From assembly GCA_958296175.1 (NCBI GenBank), contig OY282448.1:372001-436000 (forward strand): a stretch of DNA of 64,000 nucleotides, given 5' to 3'. Source of the DNA: an uncultured Chloroflexota bacterium. GTDB taxonomy: Bacteria > Chloroflexota > UBA11872. Below are positions 1-8,161 of the stretch, piece after piece. Numbering within the stretch: the first letter of the stretch is position 1; the number at the start of each line of letters is the position of its first letter. The notes under the pieces are model-generated. The model searched no databases. It was not told the DNA's origin and worked only from the letters and a program-made list of their open reading frames with translations. A program made the position numbers and the translations under genes.

Positions 1-1425
1 GAGGTCGGCGGCAACCCGCAGGGCCTGCAGCTGCTGCGCGCGCAGCGCATCGTGTTCGAGGTGTGGAACGTGCCCGCGCCCGGCACCAGCCTGGGCGCCG
101 TGGGCCGCCAGAACGTGCCCGACAAGATCAAGCAGCTCGACAACGTCCTGATTCCCAACGGCGCCAAAGCGCCGATGACCGTGGCGCAGACTGGTTTGAC
201 GGTGGTATCCCCGCCGGCCACGACGGCGCGCGCCGGCCCGGCGCCCACGCCGCGGGCCGCGCCGGCGCCGACGCCAGCGCCCACGCCCACGCCAGACCCC
301 ACGCCGGCGCCGCGGGCCGTCGACCAGATTCCCACGCCGCGCGCGCTGCCGCAGGGCCTGACCGGCTACGGCGTGCAGGGCGAGCTGCGCGGCGACTTCG
401 GCGCCGCCGCCGCCAGCCGAGCCACCGAGGCCGGGCTGAACTGGGTCAAGCAACAGGTGCCCTGGGCAGAAGTCGAGAACCGCCCCGGCGTCTTCTATTG
501 GAACGACCTCGACCGCCTGGTCGAGACCATGCGCGGCCACAACCTCAACATCATGTTCAGCGTGGTGAAAGCGCCCGACTTCTACAAGGCCGAGCAAGCG
601 AAGGTTGGGACGGGGCACGGGCGCCCCGCCGACCCCGCCAAGCTGCGCGACTTCATGCGCGTGCTGGCCGACCGCTACCGCGGGCGCGTGCACGCCTACG
701 AAATCTGGAACGAGGAGAATCTGGAGATCGAGTGGGGCCGCTTCTCCGGCGCTTCCTACGGCCAGTTCGTCGATCTGCTCAAGAACGGCTACCTGGGCGT
801 GAAGGAGTCCGACCCCAACGCCATCGTGATCCTGGGCGCGCCCACGCCCACCGGGGTGCTCGACAACGGCATCGCCATCGACGACGCCTTCTATCTGCGG
901 CAGGTGTTCGACTACAACGGCGGCGAAGTCTTCCAGTACTTCGAAGCGCTGGGCGTGCACCCCAACGGCGGCCCCAACGCGCCGGACGACACGCTGGGCA
1001 ACGCGCAGCACACCACCGCGGTCTGCGGCGGCGGCTGGTCGACCCACCCCAGCTTCTTCTTCGACCGCTACAAGGAGCTGCACGCCATGATGGCGGAGCG
1101 CGGACACGCCGAGAAGACCGTGTGGTTCACCGAGTTCGGCTGGGCCAGCGTGCACGGCGCGGGCGCGCCCGCGGGGCCCGCCCGCGGCTTCGAATACGCG
1201 TCCTGCATCACCGAGGCCAATCAGGCCGACTTCCTGACCCGCGCCTTCGCCAAGGTGCGCGCGGAGACGCCCTACGTCACGCACATGATCATCTGGAACC
1301 TGAACCTCCAGCAGGTCGTGCCCAACACCGACGAAAAGTGGGCCTTCGGCATCCTGCGCGCGGACGGCTCGCCGCGCCCCGCCTACGAGGCCATCAAGAA
1401 CATGCCCAAACCCGGACGGGCCTAA
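1..1425 (+). CDS. Cellulase-like glycoside hydrolase (GH5/GH39-type TIM barrel), 5' truncated
   Basis: The frame is open from base 1, so the true start lies outside the window; 474 residues are visible. Residues 1-65 form a short unassigned domain (contains FEVWNVPAPG). Residues ~70-110 are an Ala/Pro/Thr-rich linker. The rest reads as a (beta/alpha)8 glycosidase: GVQGELRGDF, then WAEVENRPGVFYWNDLD typical of clan GH-A proteins. Two glutamates fit the catalytic pair: E238 in WNEEN (acid/base) and E378 in FTEFGWAS (nucleophile), 140 residues apart. The linker layout suggests an exported, multidomain cell-surface or secreted enzyme. The substrate cannot be told from sequence. It is followed by an inverted-repeat hairpin and then the thiamine block, so it is probably a separate transcription unit. 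Confidence 0.75.
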   Translation, partial: EVGGNPQGLQLLRAQRIVFEVWNVPAPGTSLGAVGRQNVPDKIKQLDNVLIPNGAKAPMTVAQTGLTVVSPPATTARAGPAPTPRAAPAPTPAPTPTPDPTPAPRAVDQIPTPRALPQGLTGYGVQGELRGDFGAAAASRATEAGLNWVKQQVPWAEVENRPGVFYWNDLDRLVETMRGHNLNIMFSVVKAPDFYKAEQAKVGTGHGRPADPAKLRDFMRVLADRYRGRVHAYEIWNEENLEIEWGRFSGASYGQFVDLLKNGYLGVKESDPNAIVILGAPTPTGVLDNGIAIDDAFYLRQVFDYNGGEVFQYFEALGVHPNGGPNAPDDTLGNAQHTTAVCGGGWSTHPSFFFDRYKELHAMMAERGHAEKTVWFTEFGWASVHGAGAPAGPARGFEYASCITEANQADFLTRAFAKVRAETPYVTHMIIWNLNLQQVVPNTDEKWAFGILRADGSPRPAYEAIKNMPKPGRA

Positions 1426-1457
1426 GCCGACCAACGCCCCCCTCCCTCTCCCTTTCT

Positions 1458-1485
1458 CCCCCTCTCCTTGGGGAGGGAGAGGGCC
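1458..1485. repeat. CCCTCTCC palindromic repeat, copy A
   Basis: CCCTCTCC (1460-1467) pairs with GGAGAGGG (1476-1483) around an 8-nt loop. It lies just after the glycosidase stop, in a C-rich then G-rich stretch. The same core recurs at about 12.54, 15.97 and 16.01 kb, always between genes. It could act as a terminator-like hairpin, but there is no T tract. Confidence 0.6.
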
Positions 1486-1599
1486 GGGGCGGGGCGTCCG
1501 GCGAGCCGGGCAGGCGCCCGCGCCCTGCGCTGTGCGGCACGGGGGAATGCCGCGGGGCATGGGCCAAGGAAAACGAGGGGGCGCGGCTAGACTTTAGGC

Positions 1600-2280
1600 A
1601 TGGTGGCGCTCGTGGTGTTGAACGGGGACGTGGAGCTTGCGTTCTTGCGCGAGCAGTTGGCGCAGGCGGATTGGGTGGTGGCCGCCGACGGGGGCGCCCG
1701 GCAGGTGACGGCGGCCGGCGGGGTTTGCGACGTGGTGGTGGGCGACGGCGACTCGCTGGACGCCGCCGACCTGGCCCGCGTCCAGGCGGCCAACCCGCAG
1801 GTGGAGGTGCGCCGCTTCCCAACGGCGAAGGACGCCACCGACGGCGAGCTGGCCCTGCGGGCGGCGGCCGCCATGCGCCCGGAGCGTATCGTGGCGGCAG
1901 GGGGGTTTGGCGGGCCGCGGCTGGACCACGAGATTGCCTCGGTGCTGCTGTTGGCCAACCCCGAGCTGCGCGGCTGCGAGGTTGTGCTGGCCGACCGGCG
2001 GCGGGACGTGCGCCTGGTGCGCCGGCGCGCCGAGATCCACGGCCGCATTGGCGACGTGGTGACGCTGCTGGCGGTGGGCGGGACGGCCGCGGGGGTCGAG
2101 TCCACCGGGCTGGCGTATGCGCTGGCAGGGCGGGACCTGACGGTTGGCGCCAGCCTGGGCGTCAGCAACGAGCTGTCGAGCGCCGCGGCCACGATCGAGC
2201 TGCGCTCGGGCATGGTGCTGCTGATCCACGAACGGCTAGGAGCGCCCGACGCCGACCGCGCGCGCACGGGTCGAGCGTAG
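1600..2280 (+). CDS. thiN: Thiamine pyrophosphokinase
   Basis: Transfers pyrophosphate from ATP to thiamine to give TPP, the last step of thiamine salvage, in the cytosol. The 226-residue protein has the family motifs in order: ADGG (29-32), GDGDS (48-52), the K-D-x-x-D segment at D78/D81, GGPRLDH (about 104-110) and GVSNE near the C-terminus. Length matches the family (about 210-230). It sits just upstream of a TPP-riboswitch-controlled thiamine uptake operon, which supports the role. The ATG lies only 6 nt after a TAGACT box (1588-1593), so the mRNA may be leaderless; no good Shine-Dalgarno is visible. The last ~10 codons form the first unit of a tandem repeat that continues past the stop. 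Confidence 0.9.
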   Translation: MVALVVLNGDVELAFLREQLAQADWVVAADGGARQVTAAGGVCDVVVGDGDSLDAADLARVQAANPQVEVRRFPTAKDATDGELALRAAAAMRPERIVAAGGFGGPRLDHEIASVLLLANPELRGCEVVLADRRRDVRLVRRRAEIHGRIGDVVTLLAVGGTAAGVESTGLAYALAGRDLTVGASLGVSNELSSAAATIELRSGMVLLIHERLGAPDADRARTGRA

Positions 2281-2395
2281 GGGCGGAACGTGCGCCACGC
2301 CGCGATGGAACGCCGACCGCGCGCGCACGGATCGAGCGCCTGCCGAGCCGTGACGAAGCGAAGGCGCGGCACGCCGACCGCGCGCACGGATTGAC
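2249..2395 (+). repeat. About 61-bp-period degenerate repeat spanning the thiN 3' end
   Basis: The core ACGCCGACCGCGCGCGCACG occurs at 2249, 2310 and, slightly shortened, 2371. The first copy encodes the C-terminus of thiN and the next two lie after its stop. Spacing is about 61 bp, and the sequence between cores is poorly conserved. Confidence 0.75.
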
Positions 2396-2479
2396 ACGGC
2401 GCGGCTGACGTGCCAGCGTTGGGCGGGGAACGAGAGCCCGCACGGGGCGGGCTTTTCCACAGCTATTGACGATATTGAC

Positions 2480-2570
2480 GAGGGGAGCCAGGGCGCAGCC
2501 TGGCTGAGATGGCGGCCGGAAGTGCCGCCGACCCGTGGAACCTGATCTGGGTAATGCCAGCGTAGGGAGC
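2480..2570 (+). promoter_or_regulatory. TPP riboswitch (THI element)
   Basis: The thi-box blocks are present in the usual order: GGGGAGCC (about 2482-2489), GGCTGAGA (2502-2509), a P3-like hairpin GGCGGC..GCCGCC, GACCC (about 2530-2534), then GAACCTGATCTGGGTAATGCC and GCGTAGGGAG closing the P1 helix. It binds thiamine pyrophosphate and lies about 65 nt upstream of the thiamine-binding protein and ABC importer genes. A hairpin followed by a T-rich tract comes directly after it, so control is probably by transcription termination when TPP is abundant. Confidence 0.95.
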
Positions 2571-2583
2571 ATCGTTCGGTGTA

Positions 2584-2620
2584 TCCGCAGGTTGCACGGC
2601 AGCCTGCGGATTCTTTCGTT
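2584..2620 (+). terminator. Riboswitch expression-platform terminator
   Basis: TCCGCAGG (2584-2591) pairs perfectly with CCTGCGGA (2603-2610) across an 11-nt loop, followed by TTCTTTCGTTT. It lies between the TPP aptamer and the first gene of the thiamine uptake operon, as expected for an intrinsic terminator switched by the aptamer. The matching anti-terminator pairing was not worked out. Confidence 0.8.
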
Positions 2621-2634
2621 TAGGGGGGACGCCG

Positions 2635-2937
2635 ATGCCGAGAGCAACGCTCGCCATTCAGGTCGTGCCATTGTGCGCGGGAGACACTCGCCCGTTTGTG
2701 GACGCGGCCATCGCGCGCATTCAGGCGTCCGGGGTGGACTACGAGGTCGGGCCGCTGGAGACCACGCTGGAGGGCGGCGACGCGGCGGAGCTGCTGCGGA
2801 TTGCCGCCGACGCGCACCGCGCGGCGCTGGCGCAGGGGGCCGCGGCCGTGCAAAGCAACATTCGCCTGCTGGAACGGCCGGCGGGGTTCGTTGGCATGCG
2901 GGAGCGGGTGGCGCCGTTCCGCGGCGGCGCGCCGTGA
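2635..2937 (+). CDS. Thiamine-binding protein (MTH1187/UPF0045, YkoF-like)
   Basis: A 100-residue protein of the DUF77/UPF0045 family, a ferredoxin-like fold that binds thiamine or its pyrimidine moiety. The family pattern is visible: an AIQVVPLC beta strand at the start, a mid-protein ASGVDYEVGPLETTLEG block and a C-terminal helix region. Length equals the family norm (about 95-105). It is the first gene behind the TPP riboswitch and overlaps the permease by GTGA (2934-2937), so the two are translationally coupled. In such operons it may deliver or buffer the ligand in the cytosol; that role is inferred. Confidence 0.9.
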   Translation: MPRATLAIQVVPLCAGDTRPFVDAAIARIQASGVDYEVGPLETTLEGGDAAELLRIAADAHRAALAQGAAAVQSNIRLLERPAGFVGMRERVAPFRGGAP

Positions 2938-3740
2938 CCGGGCGCGTGCGCGCCGCGGCCGCCGGCGCGCGGCGGCAGCTGACGCGCGCGGGTCCCGCCG
3001 TGCTGGTGCTGGCGGCGGCGGGCGGCGTGTGGGAACTCGTCACCCGTTTGGCCGGCGTGCCCGCCTGGCTGCTGCCCGCGCCGTCGGTCATCGTCCTGGC
3101 CTTTGTCGAGGCCTTGCCGCAGCTGGGGCGCCACACGGCCAGCACGATGCTGGAAACGGGGATCGGCTACGGCGCGGCGCTGACGGCGGCGTTCGTGATT
3201 GCGGCGCTGATCGACCAGTCGAGCCTGGCGCGGCGCGCGCTGGCGCCGCTGCTGGTCACTTCGCAGACCATCCCGATCTTTGCGCTGGCGCCCTTGCTGG
3301 CGATCTGGTTTGGGTTTGGGATGCTGCCCAAGATCATCATCGTGGCGCTGGTGTGCTTTTTCCCCATTGCCGTCAGCCTGGCGGGCGGGCTGCGCAACGC
3401 CGACCCGGACATGCAGGCGCTGGTGCGCTCGATGGGCGCGGGCCGGCGGCAGGTGTTTTTCAAGGTGAAGCTGCCGTCCGCGGCGCCCTCCCTGTTGAGC
3501 GGCATGAAGATTGCCGCCAGCTACAGCGTGATCGGGGCCGTGATTGGGGAGTGGGTCGGCGCCAGCCAGGGGCTGGGGCTGTACATGCTGCGCGCGTCCA
3601 ATTCGTTTCAGACGGCGCGCGTGTTTGCCGTGATTGCCGTGATCGCCGCCCTGAGCGTGGGGATGTTCCTGGCGGTCGACGTGCTGGGGCGCCGCGTTGC
3701 GCCCTGGGCCTATGTTCGAACGGAGGAGGTGGGACCATGA
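2934..3740 (+). CDS. thiX: ABC transporter permease for thiamine or HMP precursor (ThiX-like)
   Basis: Inner-membrane permease, 268 residues, BPD_transp_1/SsuC-TauC type. About six hydrophobic segments are visible. The coupling-helix region is near MGAGRRQVFFKVKLPSAAPS, matching the EAA motif consensus. The GTG start at 2934 is chosen because it overlaps the upstream stop (GTGA) and gives the normal family length; an open frame continues upstream to 2535 through the riboswitch but is not meaningful. Its stop overlaps the ATG of the binding protein (ATGA, 3737-3740). With the riboswitch and an NMT1/THI5-type binding protein, a thiamine or aminopyrimidine substrate is the best reading. Confidence 0.88.
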   Translation: MTGRVRAAAAGARRQLTRAGPAVLVLAAAGGVWELVTRLAGVPAWLLPAPSVIVLAFVEALPQLGRHTASTMLETGIGYGAALTAAFVIAALIDQSSLARRALAPLLVTSQTIPIFALAPLLAIWFGFGMLPKIIIVALVCFFPIAVSLAGGLRNADPDMQALVRSMGAGRRQVFFKVKLPSAAPSLLSGMKIAASYSVIGAVIGEWVGASQGLGLYMLRASNSFQTARVFAVIAVIAALSVGMFLAVDVLGRRVAPWAYVRTEEVGP

Positions 3741-4729
3741 CCATCACGCGACGGCGCGCGCTGGGCGTGCTTGGATTTGCCGCGGCAACGCCGCTGCTGG
3801 CGGCCTGCGGCGAGGCGTCGTCTGGCCCGGCGCGCGTGTCCATCATGCTGGACTGGGTTCCCAACACCAACCACACCGGCATCTACGCGGCGCAGGCGCA
3901 GGGCTACTTCGCGGACGAAGAGCTGGAGGTGGAGATCGTGGAGCCCGGCGCGAGCGGCGTAGAAGCCGCCGTGGGGTCGGGCGCGGCCAGTTTCGGCGTC
4001 AGCTATCAGGAAGGCGTCACCCTGGCGCGGGTGGAAGGCGTGCCGGTGGTGTCCATCGCGGCCGTGATTCAGCACAACACGTCTGGCTTCGCCTCGCCGG
4101 TCGACCGCGGCATTCGGCGCCCGCGCGACTTTGCCGGCAAGAAATACGGCGCGTTTGGGTCGGACGTGGAGCGGCAGGTGCTGACCTCGCTGATGGATTG
4201 CGACGGCGGCGACGTCAGCGCCATCGAGTTCGTGGACATCGGGTTCAGCGACCCCTTCGTGGCCTGGGAGCGCGGCGACATCGACTTCGCCTGGATCTTC
4301 GAGGGCTGGACCGGGATCGAGGCCGGCCTGCGCGGCGTGGACCTGAACATTGCGCGCATGCTGGAGCTGGACTGCGTGCCCGACTACTACACGCCGGTGC
4401 TGGTGACGGGCGAGCGATTGATTGCCGAGCGGCGCGACGTGGTGCAGCGCTGGGTGCGCGCCGTGTCGCGCGGCTACGGCTTTGCCATCGAGAACCCGGC
4501 CGAGGCGGCCGACATCCTGATTGCCAGCGCCGAAGGCATCAATGCCGACCTCGTGCGCGCCAGCCAGCCCTGGCTCAGCGCCCGTTACGCGCAAGACGCG
4601 GAGCGCTGGGGCGACCAGTCGCAGGCCGTGTGGGACGCGTACGCCGCCTGGATGGTGGAGCGCGGGCTGCAGGCGCGCATCATCAACACGGCGGACGCCA
4701 TGGACAACAGCTTCATTCGGAACCTCTGA
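3737..4729 (+). CDS. thiY: NMT1/THI5-like ABC substrate-binding lipoprotein (ThiY-like)
   Basis: A 330-residue extracytoplasmic solute receptor. The N-terminus has twin arginines (RRR, 5-7), a hydrophobic stretch and lipobox LAAC with Cys24, so it is likely a Tat- or Sec-exported lipoprotein. The family signature LDWVPNTNHTG follows at about residues 38-48. A glycine-rich loop (EPGASGVEAAVGSGAASFG) and the later FEGWTG also fit NMT1/THI5 proteins. ThiY members bind formylaminopyrimidine or HMP-type thiamine precursors, so the ligand may be a precursor rather than thiamine itself. ATGA overlap with the permease gives tight coupling. Confidence 0.9.
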   Translation: MTITRRRALGVLGFAAATPLLAACGEASSGPARVSIMLDWVPNTNHTGIYAAQAQGYFADEELEVEIVEPGASGVEAAVGSGAASFGVSYQEGVTLARVEGVPVVSIAAVIQHNTSGFASPVDRGIRRPRDFAGKKYGAFGSDVERQVLTSLMDCDGGDVSAIEFVDIGFSDPFVAWERGDIDFAWIFEGWTGIEAGLRGVDLNIARMLELDCVPDYYTPVLVTGERLIAERRDVVQRWVRAVSRGYGFAIENPAEAADILIASAEGINADLVRASQPWLSARYAQDAERWGDQSQAVWDAYAAWMVERGLQARIINTADAMDNSFIRNL

Positions 4730-4780
4730 GGCCGCCCTGGTGGGCGCGCGGGCGCGGCGGCGGCCGGACGACGGAACCGC

Positions 4781-4820
4781 CGGCGCTGGGGTGCGCGGCG
4801 CTGGGGTGCGCGGCGCTGCG
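4781..4820 (+). repeat. 15-bp tandem repeat between importer genes
   Basis: CGGCGCTGGGGTGCG occurs perfectly twice (4781-4795, 4796-4810) and then partially (4811-4820). It fills the 100-bp gap ahead of the ATPase gene, the only non-overlapping junction in this operon. Confidence 0.8.
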
Positions 4821-4831
4821 TTGGCGTCCGC

Positions 4832-5656
4832 GTGAGCAGCGCCCGGCCCGCCCTGCGGCTGACGGGCGTCTCCAAGACGTACGCCGCCGCGGGCGCGGCG
4901 CCCGTGGCGGCGCTGCGCGGCGTGCATCTGGAGGTGCGGCGCGGCGCGTTCGTCTCGCTGGTCGGCCCCAGCGGCTGCGGCAAGAGCACGCTGCTGGGCC
5001 TGATTGCCGGGCTGGACGAACCCAGCGCGGGCAGCATCGAGATCGCGGCCGGCGCCGCGGCCGGGGCATCCGGCGTGGCCTACATGCCGCAGCGCGACCT
5101 GCTGCTCCCCTGGCGCACCGTGATGCAAAACGCGACCCTGGGCGCGGAGGTTGGCGGCGGGGACCGCGCGCAGGCGCGGCGCCGCGCGCGCGAGCTGCTG
5201 CCGGCATTCGGTCTGGACGGCTTCGAGAACGCGCTGCCGCATACGTTGTCGGGCGGCATGCGCCAACGCGCCGCCCTGCTGCGCACCGTGCTGCTGGGTC
5301 GGCCCCTGCTGCTGCTGGACGAGCCGTTTGGCGCCCTGGACGCGCTGACGCGCGGCCAGATGCAGGAATGGCTGCTGGAGGTCTGGGCGCGGCTGGCGGC
5401 CTCGGTGCTGTTCGTCACGCACGACGTGGAGGAGGCGGTCTGGCTGTCGGACCGCGTGTACGTGATGACGCGGCGGCCGGGGCGCGTCAAGCTGAGCGTG
5501 GACGTGGACCTGCCCCGACCTCGCGAGCGCCGCATGCGCGCCGAGCCGGCGTTCGCGGCGGTCGAGCAGCGACTGCTGGAGGCGCTGCTGGCCGAAGCCG
5601 GCGAGCCGCCGCGTGGGGCATCATGCGGCACACGCGCCCAGGAGCACCCGCCATGA
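4832..5656 (+). CDS. thiZ: ABC transporter ATPase (ThiZ-like, nitrate/sulfonate/taurine type)
   Basis: Cytosolic ATPase that powers the thiamine-precursor importer; 274 residues. Walker A GPSGCGKST (45-53), signature LSGGM (139-143), Walker B LLLLDEP with D163/E164, and the H-loop VLFVTHD are all intact. The best match is the NrtD/SsuB/TauB subfamily, which pairs with the permease and NMT1-type receptor encoded upstream. It uses a GTG start; a 15-bp tandem repeat precedes it. The stop overlaps the ATG of the MmgE/PrpD gene. Confidence 0.92.
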   Translation: MSSARPALRLTGVSKTYAAAGAAPVAALRGVHLEVRRGAFVSLVGPSGCGKSTLLGLIAGLDEPSAGSIEIAAGAAAGASGVAYMPQRDLLLPWRTVMQNATLGAEVGGGDRAQARRRARELLPAFGLDGFENALPHTLSGGMRQRAALLRTVLLGRPLLLLDEPFGALDALTRGQMQEWLLEVWARLAASVLFVTHDVEEAVWLSDRVYVMTRRPGRVKLSVDVDLPRPRERRMRAEPAFAAVEQRLLEALLAEAGEPPRGASCGTRAQEHPP

Positions 5657-7026
5657 CGAGCAACCCGACCCTCGGCCTGGCCGAGTTTGCCGCCGGCGCC
5701 GCTGCGGACACGCTGCCGCCGGCCGTGGAAACACGCGCGCGCGAGCTGCTGCTCGACTACCTGGGGGTGTCGATCGCCGGCCGCGCGCTGCCCAGCTCCG
5801 TGCGCGCCGCGGAATACGCCGCCGCGTCGGGGAGCGGCGAGGCCTCGGTGTGCTTGCGCTGGCGCGCGTCGGCGCCGCTGGCCGCGCTGGCCAACGGGAT
5901 GGCGGCGCACGCGCTGGAACTGGACGACGTCACCAACGTGTCGTCCCTGCATCCCGGCGTGGTCGTCTGGCCGGCCGCCATGGCGGCGCTGGAGCGGCGC
6001 GGCGGCGCGCTGGGCGAGCTGCTGGCCGCGGGGGTGGCCGGATACGAAGTGACCATGCGCGTGGGCGACGCGCTGAACGCGCCCGCCGCCTATGCGCGCG
6101 GCTTCCATCCGACCGGCGTTGCAGGCGCGCTGGGCGCCGCCGCCGCGGCCGCCAGCGCGGGCGGCGCAACCGCCGCGCAGACGCTGACCGCCATGGGACT
6201 GGCCGGCAGCATGGCCTCGGGATCGATGGCCTACGTGCAAAACGGCAGCGACGGCAAGCGGCTCAACGCCGGCTGGGCGGCCCACAGCGGTCTGATCGCC
6301 GCCGATCTGGCCGCCGCCGGGGTGACCGGGCCGCCCGACGTGCTGACCGGAACCTACGGCCTGCTGCGCGCCTACAGCAACGAGCCGCGCCCCCAGGCGC
6401 TGGCGGCGGTCGACCGCGCCGCTCCCGCCCTGCTGGACGCCGCGATCAAACCTTATCCCTGCTGCCGTTACATCCATCCGGTGATCGACGCGTGCCTGCG
6501 GCTGCGCGAAAGCGAGGACTTTTGCGCCGACCGCCTGCGCACCGTGACGGTGAGCGTGCTGCCGGGCGGCGGCGAGATAATCGCCGAGCCGCCCGAGCGC
6601 AAGCTGCGGCCCGAAACCCGCGTGGACGCGCAGTTCAGCGTCTACTTTGCAGCGGCGGTCACGCTGATCCACGGCGCGCCCGCGCTGGCCAGCTTCGACG
6701 CGCCCTACCTGCACGACGCGGCGGTCGGTCGGCTGGCGGCGCGCGTCCAGGTCATGCAGGACGCAGAGCTCGACGCGCGCTATCCGGAACGCTGGGGCTG
6801 CCGGCTGCGCGCCGCGTTTGTGGACGGCGGCGAGCGCCGCGTGCTGGTTAAGGACCCGAGCGGCGACCCGCGCCGGCCGCTGCGCGCGGCCGAGCTGGAA
6901 GCAAAGTTCCGCTCGCTGGCCGATCCCGTCGACCCCGAGCTGGCCGCGCGGACGCTGTCCTGGGCGCTGCGCGCACCGCTGCACGAACCGGTCGAGGCGC
7001 TGACCCGCGCGGCGGCGCCGGCGTGA
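5653..7026 (+). CDS. MmgE/PrpD family protein
   Basis: A 457-residue member of the 2-methylcitrate dehydratase/immune-responsive-gene-1 family. Family blocks include LLDYLGVSIAG near residues 32-42, the ALANGMAAHALELDD block near 77-91, a GFHPTG segment near 153, and KPYPCCRYIHP near 269. Members dehydrate 2-methylcitrate or decarboxylate cis-aconitate, but many homologues are uncharacterised, and no prpB or prpC lies nearby. The ATG overlaps the stop of the importer ATPase (ATGA, 5653-5656), so it belongs to the riboswitch-controlled operon. That makes a role in thiamine or pyrimidine metabolism worth considering, though this is inference. Confidence 0.85.
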   Translation: MTSNPTLGLAEFAAGAAADTLPPAVETRARELLLDYLGVSIAGRALPSSVRAAEYAAASGSGEASVCLRWRASAPLAALANGMAAHALELDDVTNVSSLHPGVVVWPAAMAALERRGGALGELLAAGVAGYEVTMRVGDALNAPAAYARGFHPTGVAGALGAAAAAASAGGATAAQTLTAMGLAGSMASGSMAYVQNGSDGKRLNAGWAAHSGLIAADLAAAGVTGPPDVLTGTYGLLRAYSNEPRPQALAAVDRAAPALLDAAIKPYPCCRYIHPVIDACLRLRESEDFCADRLRTVTVSVLPGGGEIIAEPPERKLRPETRVDAQFSVYFAAAVTLIHGAPALASFDAPYLHDAAVGRLAARVQVMQDAELDARYPERWGCRLRAAFVDGGERRVLVKDPSGDPRRPLRAAELEAKFRSLADPVDPELAARTLSWALRAPLHEPVEALTRAAAPA

Positions 7027-7261
7027 GGCCCAGGGTTCGGGTGCGCACGGCGGATACGAACGACCCGCGCGGCCGGGCCGGCGCGAGTCCCAGGGCGGCG
7101 CGAAACGCAGAGGCGTCTCCGGCGCGCGCGGCGCCGCTCCGGTTCGCAGCGCCGACGTGGTTCGGTTGTGCAGCGTCTGGGCGGGCGCGCGGCGCCGCGC
7201 CTGGCTTTGGCGGGGCTAGAATGCACCGCGGCCCCCGCGGCGGGGCCCTCGAGGAGTGGGC

Positions 7262-8161
7262 ATGAGTACCAACGGCGCGGTCAGCAAGAACACCGAAACC
7301 ATCAAGCGCGGCCTGGCCCAGATGCTCAAGGGCGGCGTCATCATGGACGTGGTCACCGCCGAGCAGGCCTCCATTGCGGAAGCCGCCGGCGCCGCGGCGG
7401 TCATGGCGCTGGAACGCGTGCCGGCCGACATCCGCGCGCACGGCGGGGTGGCTCGCATGGCCGACCCCGACAAGATCATCGAGATTCAACAGGCCGTCAC
7501 CATCCCGGTCATGGCCAAGTGCCGCATCGGCCACTTCGTGGAGGCCGAGGTGCTGCAGGCGCTGGGCGTGGACTACATCGACGAGTCCGAGGTGCTGACG
7601 CCGGCCGACGAAGAGCATCACGTGGCCAAGGCCGGGTTCGACGTGCCGTTCGTCTGCGGCTGCCGCGACCTGGGCGAGGCGCTGCGGCGCATTGGCGAGG
7701 GCGCGGCCATGATCCGCACCAAGGGCGAGGCCGGCACCGGCGACGTGGTGGAAGCCGTGCGCCACATGCGCCGCCTCATGGGGGAAATTCGCCGGCTGCA
7801 GAACCTGCCGGACGAAGAACGCCCCGCCTTTGCCAAAGAGATTCAAGCGCCGCTGCCCCTGGTGGAGGAAGTGGCGGCGCTGGGCCGGCTGCCGGTGGTG
7901 AACTTTGCGGCGGGCGGCATTGCCAGCCCAGCCGACGCGGCGCTGATGATGCGGCTGGGCTGCGACGGCAACTTCGTCGGCAGCGGCATCTTCAAGTCGT
8001 CCGACCCCGCGCGGCGCGCGCAGGCGATTGTGGAAGCCACCACCAACTTCAGAGACGCGGCGCTCGTGGCCGAGGTCTCGCGCAGTCTGGGCGAACCCAT
8101 GTCGGGGATCGCCAATCGCGGGCTCCAGCCCGAGGAGATGCTGGCCGGACGAGGGTGGTAA
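7262..8161 (+). CDS. pdxS: Pyridoxal 5'-phosphate synthase subunit PdxS
   Basis: The synthase subunit of the DXP-independent PLP pathway: it condenses ribose 5-phosphate, glyceraldehyde 3-phosphate and ammonia. 299 residues, highly conserved. K86 in [10 protein letters not shown] and K154 in [11 protein letters not shown] match the two catalytic lysines (K81/K149 in Bacillus). The ATG at 7262 has GAGGAG (7251-7256) at ideal spacing; the in-frame GTG two codons earlier lies within that site. A TAGAAT box (7217-7222) about 40 nt upstream is a possible -10 element. The 235 bp upstream contain no gene. Its stop overlaps pdxT by one base (TAATG). Confidence 0.97.
   Translation: MSTNGAVSKNTETIKRGLAQMLKGGVIMDVVTAEQASIAEAAGAAAVMALERVPADIRAHGGVARMADPDKIIEIQQAVTIPVMAKCRIGHFVEAEVLQALGVDYIDESEVLTPADEEHHVAKAGFDVPFVCGCRDLGEALRRIGEGAAMIRTKGEAGTGDVVEAVRHMRRLMGEIRRLQNLPDEERPAFAKEIQAPLPLVEEVAALGRLPVVNFAAGGIASPADAALMMRLGCDGNFVGSGIFKSSDPARRAQAIVEATTNFRDAALVAEVSRSLGEPMSGIANRGLQPEEMLAGRGW

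Noticed and set aside
2249..2395. Short CRISPR array
   Set aside because: Three degenerate units with the first inside a coding sequence, and no cas genes.
3697..7026. Very long plus-strand frame through the importer and PrpD genes
   Set aside because: Only its last 457 codons are a real gene (MmgE/PrpD); the earlier part is an Arg/Ala-rich shadow.
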